A DNA stretch of 64,000 nucleotides from Duganella levis (lineage in GTDB: Bacteria; Pseudomonadota; Gammaproteobacteria; Burkholderiales; Burkholderiaceae_D). A program made the position numbers and the translations under genes. Positions within the stretch are counted from its first letter, which is position 1. Each line of letters opens with the position of its first letter. A model generated the notes under the pieces. The model did no database searches and had not been told where the DNA came from. It saw only the letters and a program-made list of their open reading frames with translations. Below, in pieces: positions 57,739 through 64,000 of the stretch. Where the stretch lies: contig NZ_WWCT01000002.1 in assembly GCF_009857605.1 (NCBI RefSeq), positions 310,001 through 374,000 of the forward strand. Direction: 5' to 3'.

Positions 57739-58424
57739 AACTGTGGATGGCGTGCGCGCTGCTGCTTGCCGCTGGTAGCGCGCAGGCGGCGCAGCAACGC
57801 ACGCCATTCCAGATCCGCTGCGAAGATACGATCAGCAAGACGGTGTCGGTGCTGTCGTCGCAGCAGAACGGCTTCACCATCAACAACCAGCTGCCATACC
57901 GCGCACTGACCGCGCGCACCGGCAGCATGGACAACCGCATGCAGACGCTGGGACTGACCGTCACCAAAGGCATCTACCGCGCCACGCTGGGCGGACCGAT
58001 TCTGCAAGACCCGGCCAGCGGCTACGAATGCGTGGCGCCGCGCGTGACCATCCAGCTGAATTATTCGCCGGTGTTGATCTACGTTGGCAACGAGTTTGCG
58101 CCGGGCACCTGCGCCTACAAGGAAATCCTGACGCACGAGCAGCGCCACCTGAAGGCCTATATGGACAATCTGGCGCGGGTGGAGAAAGTGGTAACGGCGG
58201 CGTTGAACAAGCGCTTCGCCGGACAGCCGATGTACGCGCCGTCCGGCACCGCCATGTCGGCGCTGGAGCACGAGATTAACGGTACCTGGTTCCCGTTCAT
58301 CCAGGCGGAATTCGACAAGGGCAAGATCGAACAGGCCAAGATCGACACGCCGCAGGAGTATGCGCGCCTGGCTCAGACCTGCAACGGCGAGATTGCGGCA
58401 ATCGTAAATCGCCGCCGTAAATAG
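57735..58424 (+). CDS. Secreted protein with HExxH motif, possible metalloprotease (DUF922-like)
   Basis: The start at 57735 overlaps the NUDIX gene stop and gives 229 residues with the signal peptide MKLWMACALLLAAGSAQA. The middle contains ILTHEQRHLKAYMDNL, an HExxH zinc-site pattern, followed about 40 residues later by ALEHEINGTW, which may supply the third ligand. The pattern resembles predicted secreted Zn proteases of the DUF922 type, but the assignment is tentative. Four cysteines could form disulfides. Confidence 0.75.
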   Translation: MKLWMACALLLAAGSAQAAQQRTPFQIRCEDTISKTVSVLSSQQNGFTINNQLPYRALTARTGSMDNRMQTLGLTVTKGIYRATLGGPILQDPASGYECVAPRVTIQLNYSPVLIYVGNEFAPGTCAYKEILTHEQRHLKAYMDNLARVEKVVTAALNKRFAGQPMYAPSGTAMSALEHEINGTWFPFIQAEFDKGKIEQAKIDTPQEYARLAQTCNGEIAAIVNRRRK

Positions 58425-58432
58425 AGAAACTG

Positions 58433-59161
58433 ATGACAGCAACAAATCAACCACCACCGCGCTACTTTGCGCTGCTGCCCGCCGCCGGCGTCGGCGCGCG
58501 CATGGCGGCGAACGGCCCCAAACAATACCTGACCGTCGGCGGCAAGCCGATGCTGCGGCACGCGGTGGACGCATTCCGCGCTTCCGCGCTGGTGACGCAC
58601 ACCTACGTCGTCGTCAGCCCGGACGATGGTGTGATCGATTCGGTGCTGCCGCCGGAGCTGGACGGCGTGACCGTGCTGCGCGTCGGTGGAGCCACGCGCA
58701 TGGACTCGGTGCTGAACGGCTTGCGTGCGCTGGACGGTGTGCTCACCGGGAGTGATCTCGTCATGGTGCACGACGCCGCCCGTCCGGGCCTGACGCCCGC
58801 CCTGATCGCCAAGCTGATTCACGGTGTCGGCGGTGATCCGGCCGGCGGCCTGCTGGCGATGCCGGTGGTCGACACCATCAAGCGCAGCGCTCCCGCCACG
58901 GACGGCTCCAGCATCAGCGCTGCCACCGTGCCGCGCGACGGCCTGTGGGCGGCGCAGACGCCGCAGATGTTCAGCTACGCCTTGCTGCTGCGTGCCCTGG
59001 GCAGCGCGCCGGATGCCAACGCCATCACCGACGATGCCAGCGCGGTTGAAATGCTGGGCTACGCGCCGCGCCTGATTGAAGGCCATCCACGGAATTTAAA
59101 AGTAACGCTGCCAGCAGACATCCGCATCGCCGAGATGTACCTGGCTAACAAGGAAGACTAA
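58433..59161 (+). CDS. ispD: 2-C-methyl-D-erythritol 4-phosphate cytidylyltransferase
   Basis: This 242-residue enzyme is the third step of the MEP isoprenoid pathway, CTP-dependent. Motifs [20 protein letters not shown] (nucleotide binding), [23 protein letters not shown] and WAAQTPQMF are present. The neighbour ispF starts 2 bases after its stop, the usual ispDF pair. Confidence 0.98.
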   Translation: MTATNQPPPRYFALLPAAGVGARMAANGPKQYLTVGGKPMLRHAVDAFRASALVTHTYVVVSPDDGVIDSVLPPELDGVTVLRVGGATRMDSVLNGLRALDGVLTGSDLVMVHDAARPGLTPALIAKLIHGVGGDPAGGLLAMPVVDTIKRSAPATDGSSISAATVPRDGLWAAQTPQMFSYALLLRALGSAPDANAITDDASAVEMLGYAPRLIEGHPRNLKVTLPADIRIAEMYLANKED

Positions 59162-59163
59162 AC

Positions 59164-59652
59164 ATGAGCAAACTCCCATTCCGCATCGGCCAAGGCTACG
59201 ACTGCCACGCGCTGGTGGAAGGCCGCAAACTGATTATCGGCGGCGTCGACATCCCGCACCACGTCGGCCTGCTGGGCCACTCGGATGCCGACGTGCTGCT
59301 GCACGCCATTACCGACTCGATCCTGGGCGCCGCCGCCCTGGGCGACATCGGCAAACACTTCCCGGACACCGATCCAGAATTCAAAGGCGCCGACTCGCGC
59401 AAGCTGTTGAAGGAAGCTGCCAAGCGCGTGGTGGCCACTGGCTACAGTATCGGCAACATCGACTGCACCATCATCGCCCAGCGGCCGAAGATGGCGCCGC
59501 ATATCCCATCGATGCGCGCCAACATCGCCGAGGATTTGGGCGTGGACATCAGCCAGGTCAACGTCAAAGCCAAGACCAATGAAAAGCTGGGTTATTTGGG
59601 ACGCGAAGAGGGCATCGCTGCTGAATCCATCGCCTTGCTGATCGCCTCATAA
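59164..59652 (+). CDS. ispF: 2-C-methyl-D-erythritol 2,4-cyclodiphosphate synthase
   Basis: This 162-residue enzyme forms the trimeric synthase that cyclises the MEP intermediate. The zinc ligands are visible as Asp13 and His15 in GQGYDCHAL and His47 in [31 protein letters not shown] and the C-terminal [16 protein letters not shown] complete the family pattern. The 3' end overlaps a convergent DUF433 gene by 61 bases. Confidence 0.98.
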   Translation: MSKLPFRIGQGYDCHALVEGRKLIIGGVDIPHHVGLLGHSDADVLLHAITDSILGAAALGDIGKHFPDTDPEFKGADSRKLLKEAAKRVVATGYSIGNIDCTIIAQRPKMAPHIPSMRANIAEDLGVDISQVNVKAKTNEKLGYLGREEGIAAESIALLIAS

Positions 59653-60092
59653 AAAATCGTCGCATCGTTTTCCAGCACGGCGACCGCGACGTCGCGCGAC
59701 ACGGCGGGATAGTCATGGAGGAAGTCCGCCATCGGCCGTCCCGCCAACAAATAGTCGAACATCCGCTTGACCGGCACCAGCGTGTCTTTGAAAACTGGCA
59801 TGCCGCCGAGGATGTCCGGCGCCATCTGAACCAATGGCGTAATCGATTTCATAAACGCCAGCACCTCCGGATCAAACGGATCCAGCGGCGATTGACGGGG
59901 CGGAATCACGCGGCCGTTAAAGTAATGTACCGGCTCACCAAAATACCTCGGATCATATTCCGGTCCGTCCTCATCAATGATGATTTCGTCGTCGTGATTG
60001 GGCATCGCATTAAGCCAGCTATCTTGATCGTCTAAGGTATCTTCTTGATTCTTGTCGAGTGGCTTTTCTGAATGAAATGATTCGTAGTCCAT
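59592..60092 (-). CDS. DUF433-domain protein, candidate antitoxin
   Basis: The start at [16 protein letters not shown] has a good GGAGAGG ribosome site; the frame is open further upstream but without one. The product has 166 residues. The first 85 are acidic and low in hydrophobics ([18 protein letters not shown]). Residues about 98-145 form a DUF433 domain ([30 protein letters not shown]), a fold found in antitoxins paired with PIN-type toxins. Here the gene overlaps the BrnT toxin gene by 74 bases, in the place where brnA would be expected. The 3' end runs 61 bases into ispF on the other strand. Confidence 0.78.
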   Translation of the reverse strand: MDYESFHSEKPLDKNQEDTLDDQDSWLNAMPNHDDEIIIDEDGPEYDPRYFGEPVHYFNGRVIPPRQSPLDPFDPEVLAFMKSITPLVQMAPDILGGMPVFKDTLVPVKRMFDYLLAGRPMADFLHDYPAVSRDVAVAVLENDATIFYEAISKAMDSAAMPSSRPK

Positions 60093-60294
60093 TGCGCCTC
60101 TCCGTGTAAGTGATGCATACGATCTGGGCGTTCCACCAGCCGTAAGCGTTGTAGCGTTGTTCGCCGTAGTCATGGCGGAAATCTTCAATGACGAGTGCTT
60201 CAGCTTCAAGCACAGCACAAGCGTCGGCGAAGTCCAGGCCGTGCTTGCACAGATTGCTCTTGCGCTTAGCTTCGTCCCACGTATAGATAGTCAT
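60019..60294 (-). CDS. brnT: BrnT-family toxin
   Basis: This 91-residue protein begins MTIYTWDEAKRKSNLCKHGL and ends [16 protein letters not shown] plus a short tail, the hallmark of BrnT (DUF497) ribonuclease toxins, which inhibit translation by RNA cleavage. The conserved Lys/His of NLCKHGLDFADA and the C-terminal Arg-rich strand are intact. It is followed, with a 74-base overlap, by a DUF433 gene rather than brnA. No clear ribosome site precedes the start, which may keep toxin synthesis low. Confidence 0.87.
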   Translation of the reverse strand: MTIYTWDEAKRKSNLCKHGLDFADACAVLEAEALVIEDFRHDYGEQRYNAYGWWNAQIVCITYTERRNGLRIISFRKATRQESRRYLRRSR

Positions 60295-60504
60295 TTCAGT
60301 GTAGCGGCTTGACGATATCCTTCAAGCGGACTGAAAAGCCAGCGGACTCAGGACATCTTCGCCATCGTCCGCCTGCTGTTTGACTCATCTTTAGTTTGGA
60401 TCAAAGGTGCGTGATTTGATTCGTACAGCCTGGATATACGTCATGCTGAAGGCGGCATGCTATTCTTTAGGCGGGCAACAGGCTTGGATTTGGATAGGAG
60501 TTTT

Positions 60505-61107
60505 GTGAAGAATCGATTCATTTTTTTAGGCTGGTTGGTTTTCGCTTTGCAGGCCAGTGCGCAAACCATTCCTTGTGATGCCGTCAGTACCCGCTTGAAC
60601 GAGCTGGCGGGCGCCGACCAGCAAATTCGGCAAGAGCTGCATCAACAGACCACTGTCGCTGAACAAGAGAGTGTGCAAAAACGCCAGATGATCATCGACG
60701 GCGAGAATCTGAAACAGCTGAAAGCGATCGTCGCAGCATGCGGCTGGCCCAAGACAACAAAGGACAGCCATGCTGCCTGGCTGCTAGCCCAGCATGCGGA
60801 TAGCGACCTCGCTTTCCAACGTCGCGCAAAGGAATGGCTGGAAGCGTCAGTCAAAGCAGGCGTTGCCACTCCGCGCGACCTGGCCTACCTTGCCGACCGC
60901 ATTGCCGCCAACGAAGGCCGCCCACAAGAATACGGGACGCAATTCTCGCTGACGGATCGCTGTCATCTGGTACTCGATCCGGTGGATGACCGCGAACTGG
61001 TCAACCGTCGCCGCCTGGCGATTGGGCTGCAAAGTCTGGAAGAATACGAGGCGGAAGGGCGACGGCGTTTTATTCCAGCCGATTGCCAATCAGGGCTCGG
61101 CCGCTGA
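60505..61107 (+). CDS. Hypothetical secreted protein
   Basis: A GTG start at 60505 with AGGAG 4 bases upstream gives about 200 residues and a clean signal peptide (VKNRFIFLGWLVFALQASAQ); the ATG at 60457 lacks a ribosome site. The mature part is mostly helical, with LKAIVAACGWPKTTKDSHAA, AWLLAQHAD and DLAYLADRIAANEGRPQEYG. This resembles DUF6624-type proteins, though I am not certain. The gene ends 5 bases before a convergent gene. Confidence 0.7.
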   Translation: MKNRFIFLGWLVFALQASAQTIPCDAVSTRLNELAGADQQIRQELHQQTTVAEQESVQKRQMIIDGENLKQLKAIVAACGWPKTTKDSHAAWLLAQHADSDLAFQRRAKEWLEASVKAGVATPRDLAYLADRIAANEGRPQEYGTQFSLTDRCHLVLDPVDDRELVNRRRLAIGLQSLEEYEAEGRRRFIPADCQSGLGR

Positions 61108-61112
61108 CCAAC

Positions 61113-61529
61113 TTATTTTGGCGCTGCCGGAGCGGTCGCCACCGGAATGCCAAATGAGGCTTGTAGCGTCTCGTAGTGATCGATGTTCAGCGCGTCGCCG
61201 CCTTCGGTGAAGATCAGCCGGGCGCCGCCCTTGGTCACGAACTGGTCGGCGGTGGTGGGGAAAATCTCTACCGTGGGCTTGCCTCTCAGCCCCACATAGA
61301 AACGCCCGACCCGGCGGCTGAAGCGCACGATGTCGCCGTTGTTGAGCACATACTCGTATTCGAAGGCCTCGAAGTCCCGCGGCTCCATGTGGAAGCGCCG
61401 CGCCGTGACGGACACGCTCTCAATGGGACCGGGGGCGGTGGCAGCGCTGAGCGCTTGCTGCTGGGCAGACACGGACGCAACGGAAAAGCATAGCGCGACG
61501 GCCGCCAGGCTCAAATCAAAGACCTTCAT
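61113..61529 (-). CDS. Hypothetical secreted protein
   Basis: The start at MKVFDLSLAAVALCFS (GGAGGC upstream) gives 138 residues with a signal peptide ending SVSA. The mature part is short and beta-rich (YEYVLNNGDIVRFSRRVGRF, GGARLIFTEGGDALN), with a Pro/Ala tail. No family is recognised. It is convergent with the gene to its left and stands 56 bases from the M61 peptidase gene. Confidence 0.65.
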   Translation of the reverse strand: MKVFDLSLAAVALCFSVASVSAQQQALSAATAPGPIESVSVTARRFHMEPRDFEAFEYEYVLNNGDIVRFSRRVGRFYVGLRGKPTVEIFPTTADQFVTKGGARLIFTEGGDALNIDHYETLQASFGIPVATAPAAPK

Positions 61530-61585
61530 AATAGCCTCCAATGAGTTAGTAAAAAGATACTATCTCATTGTGATGCAGTGCGCAA

Positions 61586-63511
61586 TTATTTTCCGATGTC
61601 GCCGTCTTGTTGCAGGAGACTTTGCAGATGGTCTGCTGTGCCGGAAATCCGTTGAAGCTGTGGGTAGCGCAGTGAGTCGAAGTAGGCGATGCTGACGGTG
61701 TGCGATGCGCCGTCGGCGTCGAAGGACAGTCCGATTGGCTGTTTGCTGGTGGCGGCATCGCGGATGGCTTGTTTGAGAATATCGTCCGTGTACGGTTTGC
61801 CGGCGACGGCCGTCAGACGGGCGCCAAGGCTGATGCCGGCCTTGAACGCCGGGCCCTCCCACGCTACGCTTTTCACCGCGCCTTTTTTGCCGATCACCAG
61901 CCCCAGTGAAGTGGAGAGGTCAATGCCGCCCAGGTCCGCCTCGTGCTGCACGAAGAAGTCGGTCGGTTGGTCGGTGTACACCAGCTGATAACCGCCGCGC
62001 TTCAGGCCATCGAGCAAATGCGTGTCGTCATGCGCGTTCAGGCGCGTGTTGAAATAGGCCGCCCAGTTGTACGGCGCGATCCGGTTCAAGGCCTTGCAGA
62101 CATCGTCGAAAGCGTAGGTGGAGATGGTGCGGGAATTCTGTCCCGCGCCGAAGAAGGCGGCGGCAAAATCGAGCATGCTTTTCCGGCCGCCGCTCAGCTC
62201 ACGCAGCAGCATGTCCACGTCCAGCCATAGCATCACGCCTTCCGCGTAGTAGTCCTCGCGCCGCTGCCAGTCGCGCCAGTGGACTGGCTTGGCCGGCATG
62301 TACAGCGCATCGACGGTGCTGTCCTGTAGCGACTTCCACACGCGTCCCGGTCGATTCGCCATCAGCGCCGCATCGACCGCCAGCGCATCCAGGCTTTGCT
62401 CCATAGTGCGCAAGCCGAGGCGCCGCGACATCACGTGAGCCCAGAATTCGGTCTGGCCTTCGTACACCCACAGCAGGCTGCCGCGCATCGGCAGGTTCAG
62501 GTTGGGCGACCACAAATCGGCCGGCTGCCGCGTGCGGCCGTTCCACGAATGGATGAATTCATGCGCCACCAGATTGGCCATCAAGACCTGTTCGCCCGCA
62601 TCGCGCGCGTAGTTGGCCGAGACGTTGATCTCGGTCGATTCCTGATGCTCCACGCCGCCGCCGGACGGCATCACGTCGGACAAGGACATCAGCAGATCGA
62701 AGTGGCGATAGTGCTGCGAGCGGAATAGTTGCGGGACGGCTGTCGCCATCGCGCGGAATTTTTCCACCAGCGCGGGCGGCAGGTCCAGCGCAGCTTCGTT
62801 ATCGCCGAACATATTCAGGTGCACCGGGATGGCCGGTGCATTGGTCAGCTCCACACGTTTGTAGTAGCGGCCAGCGTACACCGGCGCGTCGGCCAGATCC
62901 TCGAAACTGGCGGTCTTGAACGAGACGCGATGGGCGTTGGCCTGCGCCGTCTCCAGCGAGGTGGCGAACTGGAAGCCGTCGGGCAGCGTCAATTCCGCCT
63001 GCACGCCGATATTGCGGATGAACCAGCCGGCAGGGTAGAGCGCCACCTTGGACCAGGGCAGGGTCAGCATGTCGCGCGAAATCAGTTTAGGGCCGTTCGC
63101 TGCCGGCAGGTACTGGAACTCCAGTTCCAGCGCACGCGCACCGGCGGGAACATCGATGTGAAACGCAAACGGGTTGACGACATCGCGCCGCCATTCCAGC
63201 CGGTGCGCGCCGGCCTTGATGATCAGGCCCGCCAGCGGCGCCGCTTCCTGCGTGGCCGAATGGCTGCCGTTTTCCCACTGCGGATACAGCAGCACCATGG
63301 CGCCAGACTTCTGAACCGGAATGGTCTCGCGCACGCGGAAGATTTTATGCACGCGGTCGGAAGCATCGACCTTGAGCGTGATGTCGCCTTTAAATGGAAT
63401 ATCGCGCGGCGCGGCAATGGCGGGAGCCGCAGGCGTCGGTTGCGGACCAACGCTGGCATATGCCGGAACCACGCAGGTCAAGGTAAGAAGAGGGAGCAGC
63501 AGCTTTTTCAT
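61586..63511 (-). CDS. M61-family metallopeptidase (glycyl aminopeptidase type) with PDZ domain
   Basis: The start at MKKLLLPLLTLTCVVPAYA gives 641 residues with a signal peptide; MDFIWRAM seven codons upstream is the alternative. After an N-terminal beta domain the catalytic region has the zinc motif VAHEFIHSWNGRTRQP (His317, Glu318, His321) and LWVYEGQTEFWAHVMSRR with the third ligand. The C-terminal PDZ domain (about 530-620, LGLVIGKKGAVKSV, AGISLGARLTAVAG) completes the M61 layout. It would trim peptides with N-terminal Gly or Ala in the periplasm. Confidence 0.92.
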   Translation of the reverse strand: MKKLLLPLLTLTCVVPAYASVGPQPTPAAPAIAAPRDIPFKGDITLKVDASDRVHKIFRVRETIPVQKSGAMVLLYPQWENGSHSATQEAAPLAGLIIKAGAHRLEWRRDVVNPFAFHIDVPAGARALELEFQYLPAANGPKLISRDMLTLPWSKVALYPAGWFIRNIGVQAELTLPDGFQFATSLETAQANAHRVSFKTASFEDLADAPVYAGRYYKRVELTNAPAIPVHLNMFGDNEAALDLPPALVEKFRAMATAVPQLFRSQHYRHFDLLMSLSDVMPSGGGVEHQESTEINVSANYARDAGEQVLMANLVAHEFIHSWNGRTRQPADLWSPNLNLPMRGSLLWVYEGQTEFWAHVMSRRLGLRTMEQSLDALAVDAALMANRPGRVWKSLQDSTVDALYMPAKPVHWRDWQRREDYYAEGVMLWLDVDMLLRELSGGRKSMLDFAAAFFGAGQNSRTISTYAFDDVCKALNRIAPYNWAAYFNTRLNAHDDTHLLDGLKRGGYQLVYTDQPTDFFVQHEADLGGIDLSTSLGLVIGKKGAVKSVAWEGPAFKAGISLGARLTAVAGKPYTDDILKQAIRDAATSKQPIGLSFDADGASHTVSIAYFDSLRYPQLQRISGTADHLQSLLQQDGDIGK

Positions 63512-63553
63512 TGCACGCCAAATGAAATCCATGGGATGCCAAGAGTATCTGGA

Positions 63554-63586
63554 CGCCCGCGCGGTGTAAAGCCATCCGCGCGGGCG
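63554..63586. terminator. Strong hairpin between the SDR and M61 genes
   Basis: A perfect 11-bp stem CGCCCGCGCGG / CCGCGCGGGCG (63554-63564, 63576-63586) with an 11-base loop lies 5 bases after the SDR stop. There is no good T-run, so termination efficiency is uncertain. Confidence 0.6.
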
Positions 63587-63591
63587 TTTAC

Positions 63592-64000
63592 TTACACCAG
63601 CACGCCGCCGCCGTCGATGGTGTGGACCTGGCCGGTGGCGAAGCCGCTGGTCATCAGGAACAGGTAGGCCGCCGCCACATCTTCCGCCGAGCCGACGCGG
63701 CCTACCGGTAGTTTTGCGGCCAGGTCGGCGTACATGCGCTGGCAGGCTTCCTCCGTCATGCCGGACCACAGATTGGTCGCCACCACGCCTGGCGATACCG
63801 CATTGACGCGAATGGGCGCCAACTCCACCGCCAGCGCGCGCGTCAGGGCTTCAACCGCGCCGCACACGCTGGCGACCAGCGTCCAGTTGGCATGCGGCTT
63901 TTGTGCCGCAATGCCGGTGGTGAAGGTCAGCGAGCCTCCCGGCCGCAGGTTGCGCGCGCCGTATTTCGCCGCCGCCATCGCGCCCCAGTAGCGGATCTCG
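63592..64000 (-). CDS. Short-chain dehydrogenase-like protein, C-terminal part
   Basis: The gene enters from the right edge; 135 residues are visible and the start lies outside. RYWGAMAAAKYGA, SLTFTTGIAAQ, EALTRALAVELAPIRVNAVS and the C-terminal IDGGGVLV are SDR family features. The usual catalytic Tyr-x-x-x-Lys is missing: where YSAAK is expected the sequence reads WTLVASVCGAVEA. It belongs to an SDR branch with altered active site, so it may not be a classical oxidoreductase. Confidence 0.85.
   Translation of the reverse strand, partial: EIRYWGAMAAAKYGARNLRPGGSLTFTTGIAAQKPHANWTLVASVCGAVEALTRALAVELAPIRVNAVSPGVVATNLWSGMTEEACQRMYADLAAKLPVGRVGSAEDVAAAYLFLMTSGFATGQVHTIDGGGVLV

Noticed and set aside
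60093..60218. A longer DUF433 protein of 208 residues
   Set aside because: The additional N-terminus lies inside the BrnT gene in another frame and has no ribosome site, whereas the start at 60092 has GGAGAGG.

Overview
The window looks like a chromosomal segment of a high-GC betaproteobacterium of the Oxalobacteraceae type (Duganella / Massilia / Janthinobacterium group). The evidence is the order tpiA - secG - tRNA-Leu(GAG) - nuoABCDEFGHIJKLMN - DUF2818 gene - NUDIX gene, together with many TonB-dependent receptors and secreted carbohydrate-active enzymes. No phage, insertion sequence or CRISPR array was seen.

Layout. (1) 1-3391, minus: a selenocysteine formate dehydrogenase (fdnG with in-frame UGA and a SECIS hairpin, then fdxH, cut by the window edge). 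(2) 3530-7102, minus: a TonB-dependent receptor coupled to a secreted histidine phosphatase of phytase/MINPP type. (3) 7213-18364: a divergent mannan-utilisation locus. A LacI-type regulator, a mannose isomerase-like AGE enzyme and a fructokinase run leftward. A sugar permease, GH3, GH5 mannanase, a GH27 alpha-galactosidase fused to an SGNH esterase, and a CE2-like esterase run rightward. Together they would cut and deacetylate galacto(gluco)mannan, import the sugar and turn mannose into fructose 6-phosphate. (4) 18351-20412: lrgAB and a divergent LysR regulator. (5) 20419-37827: a second glycan locus with two paralogous TonB receptors, a permease, an unrecognised lipoprotein, two solute-binding proteins without transporter genes, a GH20 hexosaminidase, a two-component system overlapping one of those binding proteins, and a NagX-like acyltransferase. 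Chitooligosaccharide/GlcNAc use is the best reading. (6) 37951-40428: DUF2807 and Sel1 envelope proteins, a perfect inverted repeat, and a quinone oxidoreductase. (7) 40498-57152: tpiA, secG, tRNA-Leu and the complete 14-gene complex I operon with its DUF2818 companion. (8) 57187-59652: NUDIX hydrolase, HExxH secreted protein, ispD, ispF. (9) 59592-64000: a BrnT toxin gene overlapping a DUF433 protein gene, two small secreted hypothetical proteins, an M61 peptidase and a truncated SDR gene.

The most interesting signals are as follows. Three copies of a 21-bp dyad, GTTTAG-N9-CTAAAC (one with a single mismatch), sit 23-24 bp upstream of TTGACC -35 hexamers, in the mannan locus and again in front of the TonB receptor 12.6 kb away; this suggests one regulon spanning both loci. 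A solute-binding protein, response regulator and kinase overlap as one sensory cassette without any ABC permease. A BrnT toxin is paired with a DUF433 protein instead of BrnA, and that gene's 3' end also overlaps ispF. All functions are inferred from sequence reading only; no database search was possible.
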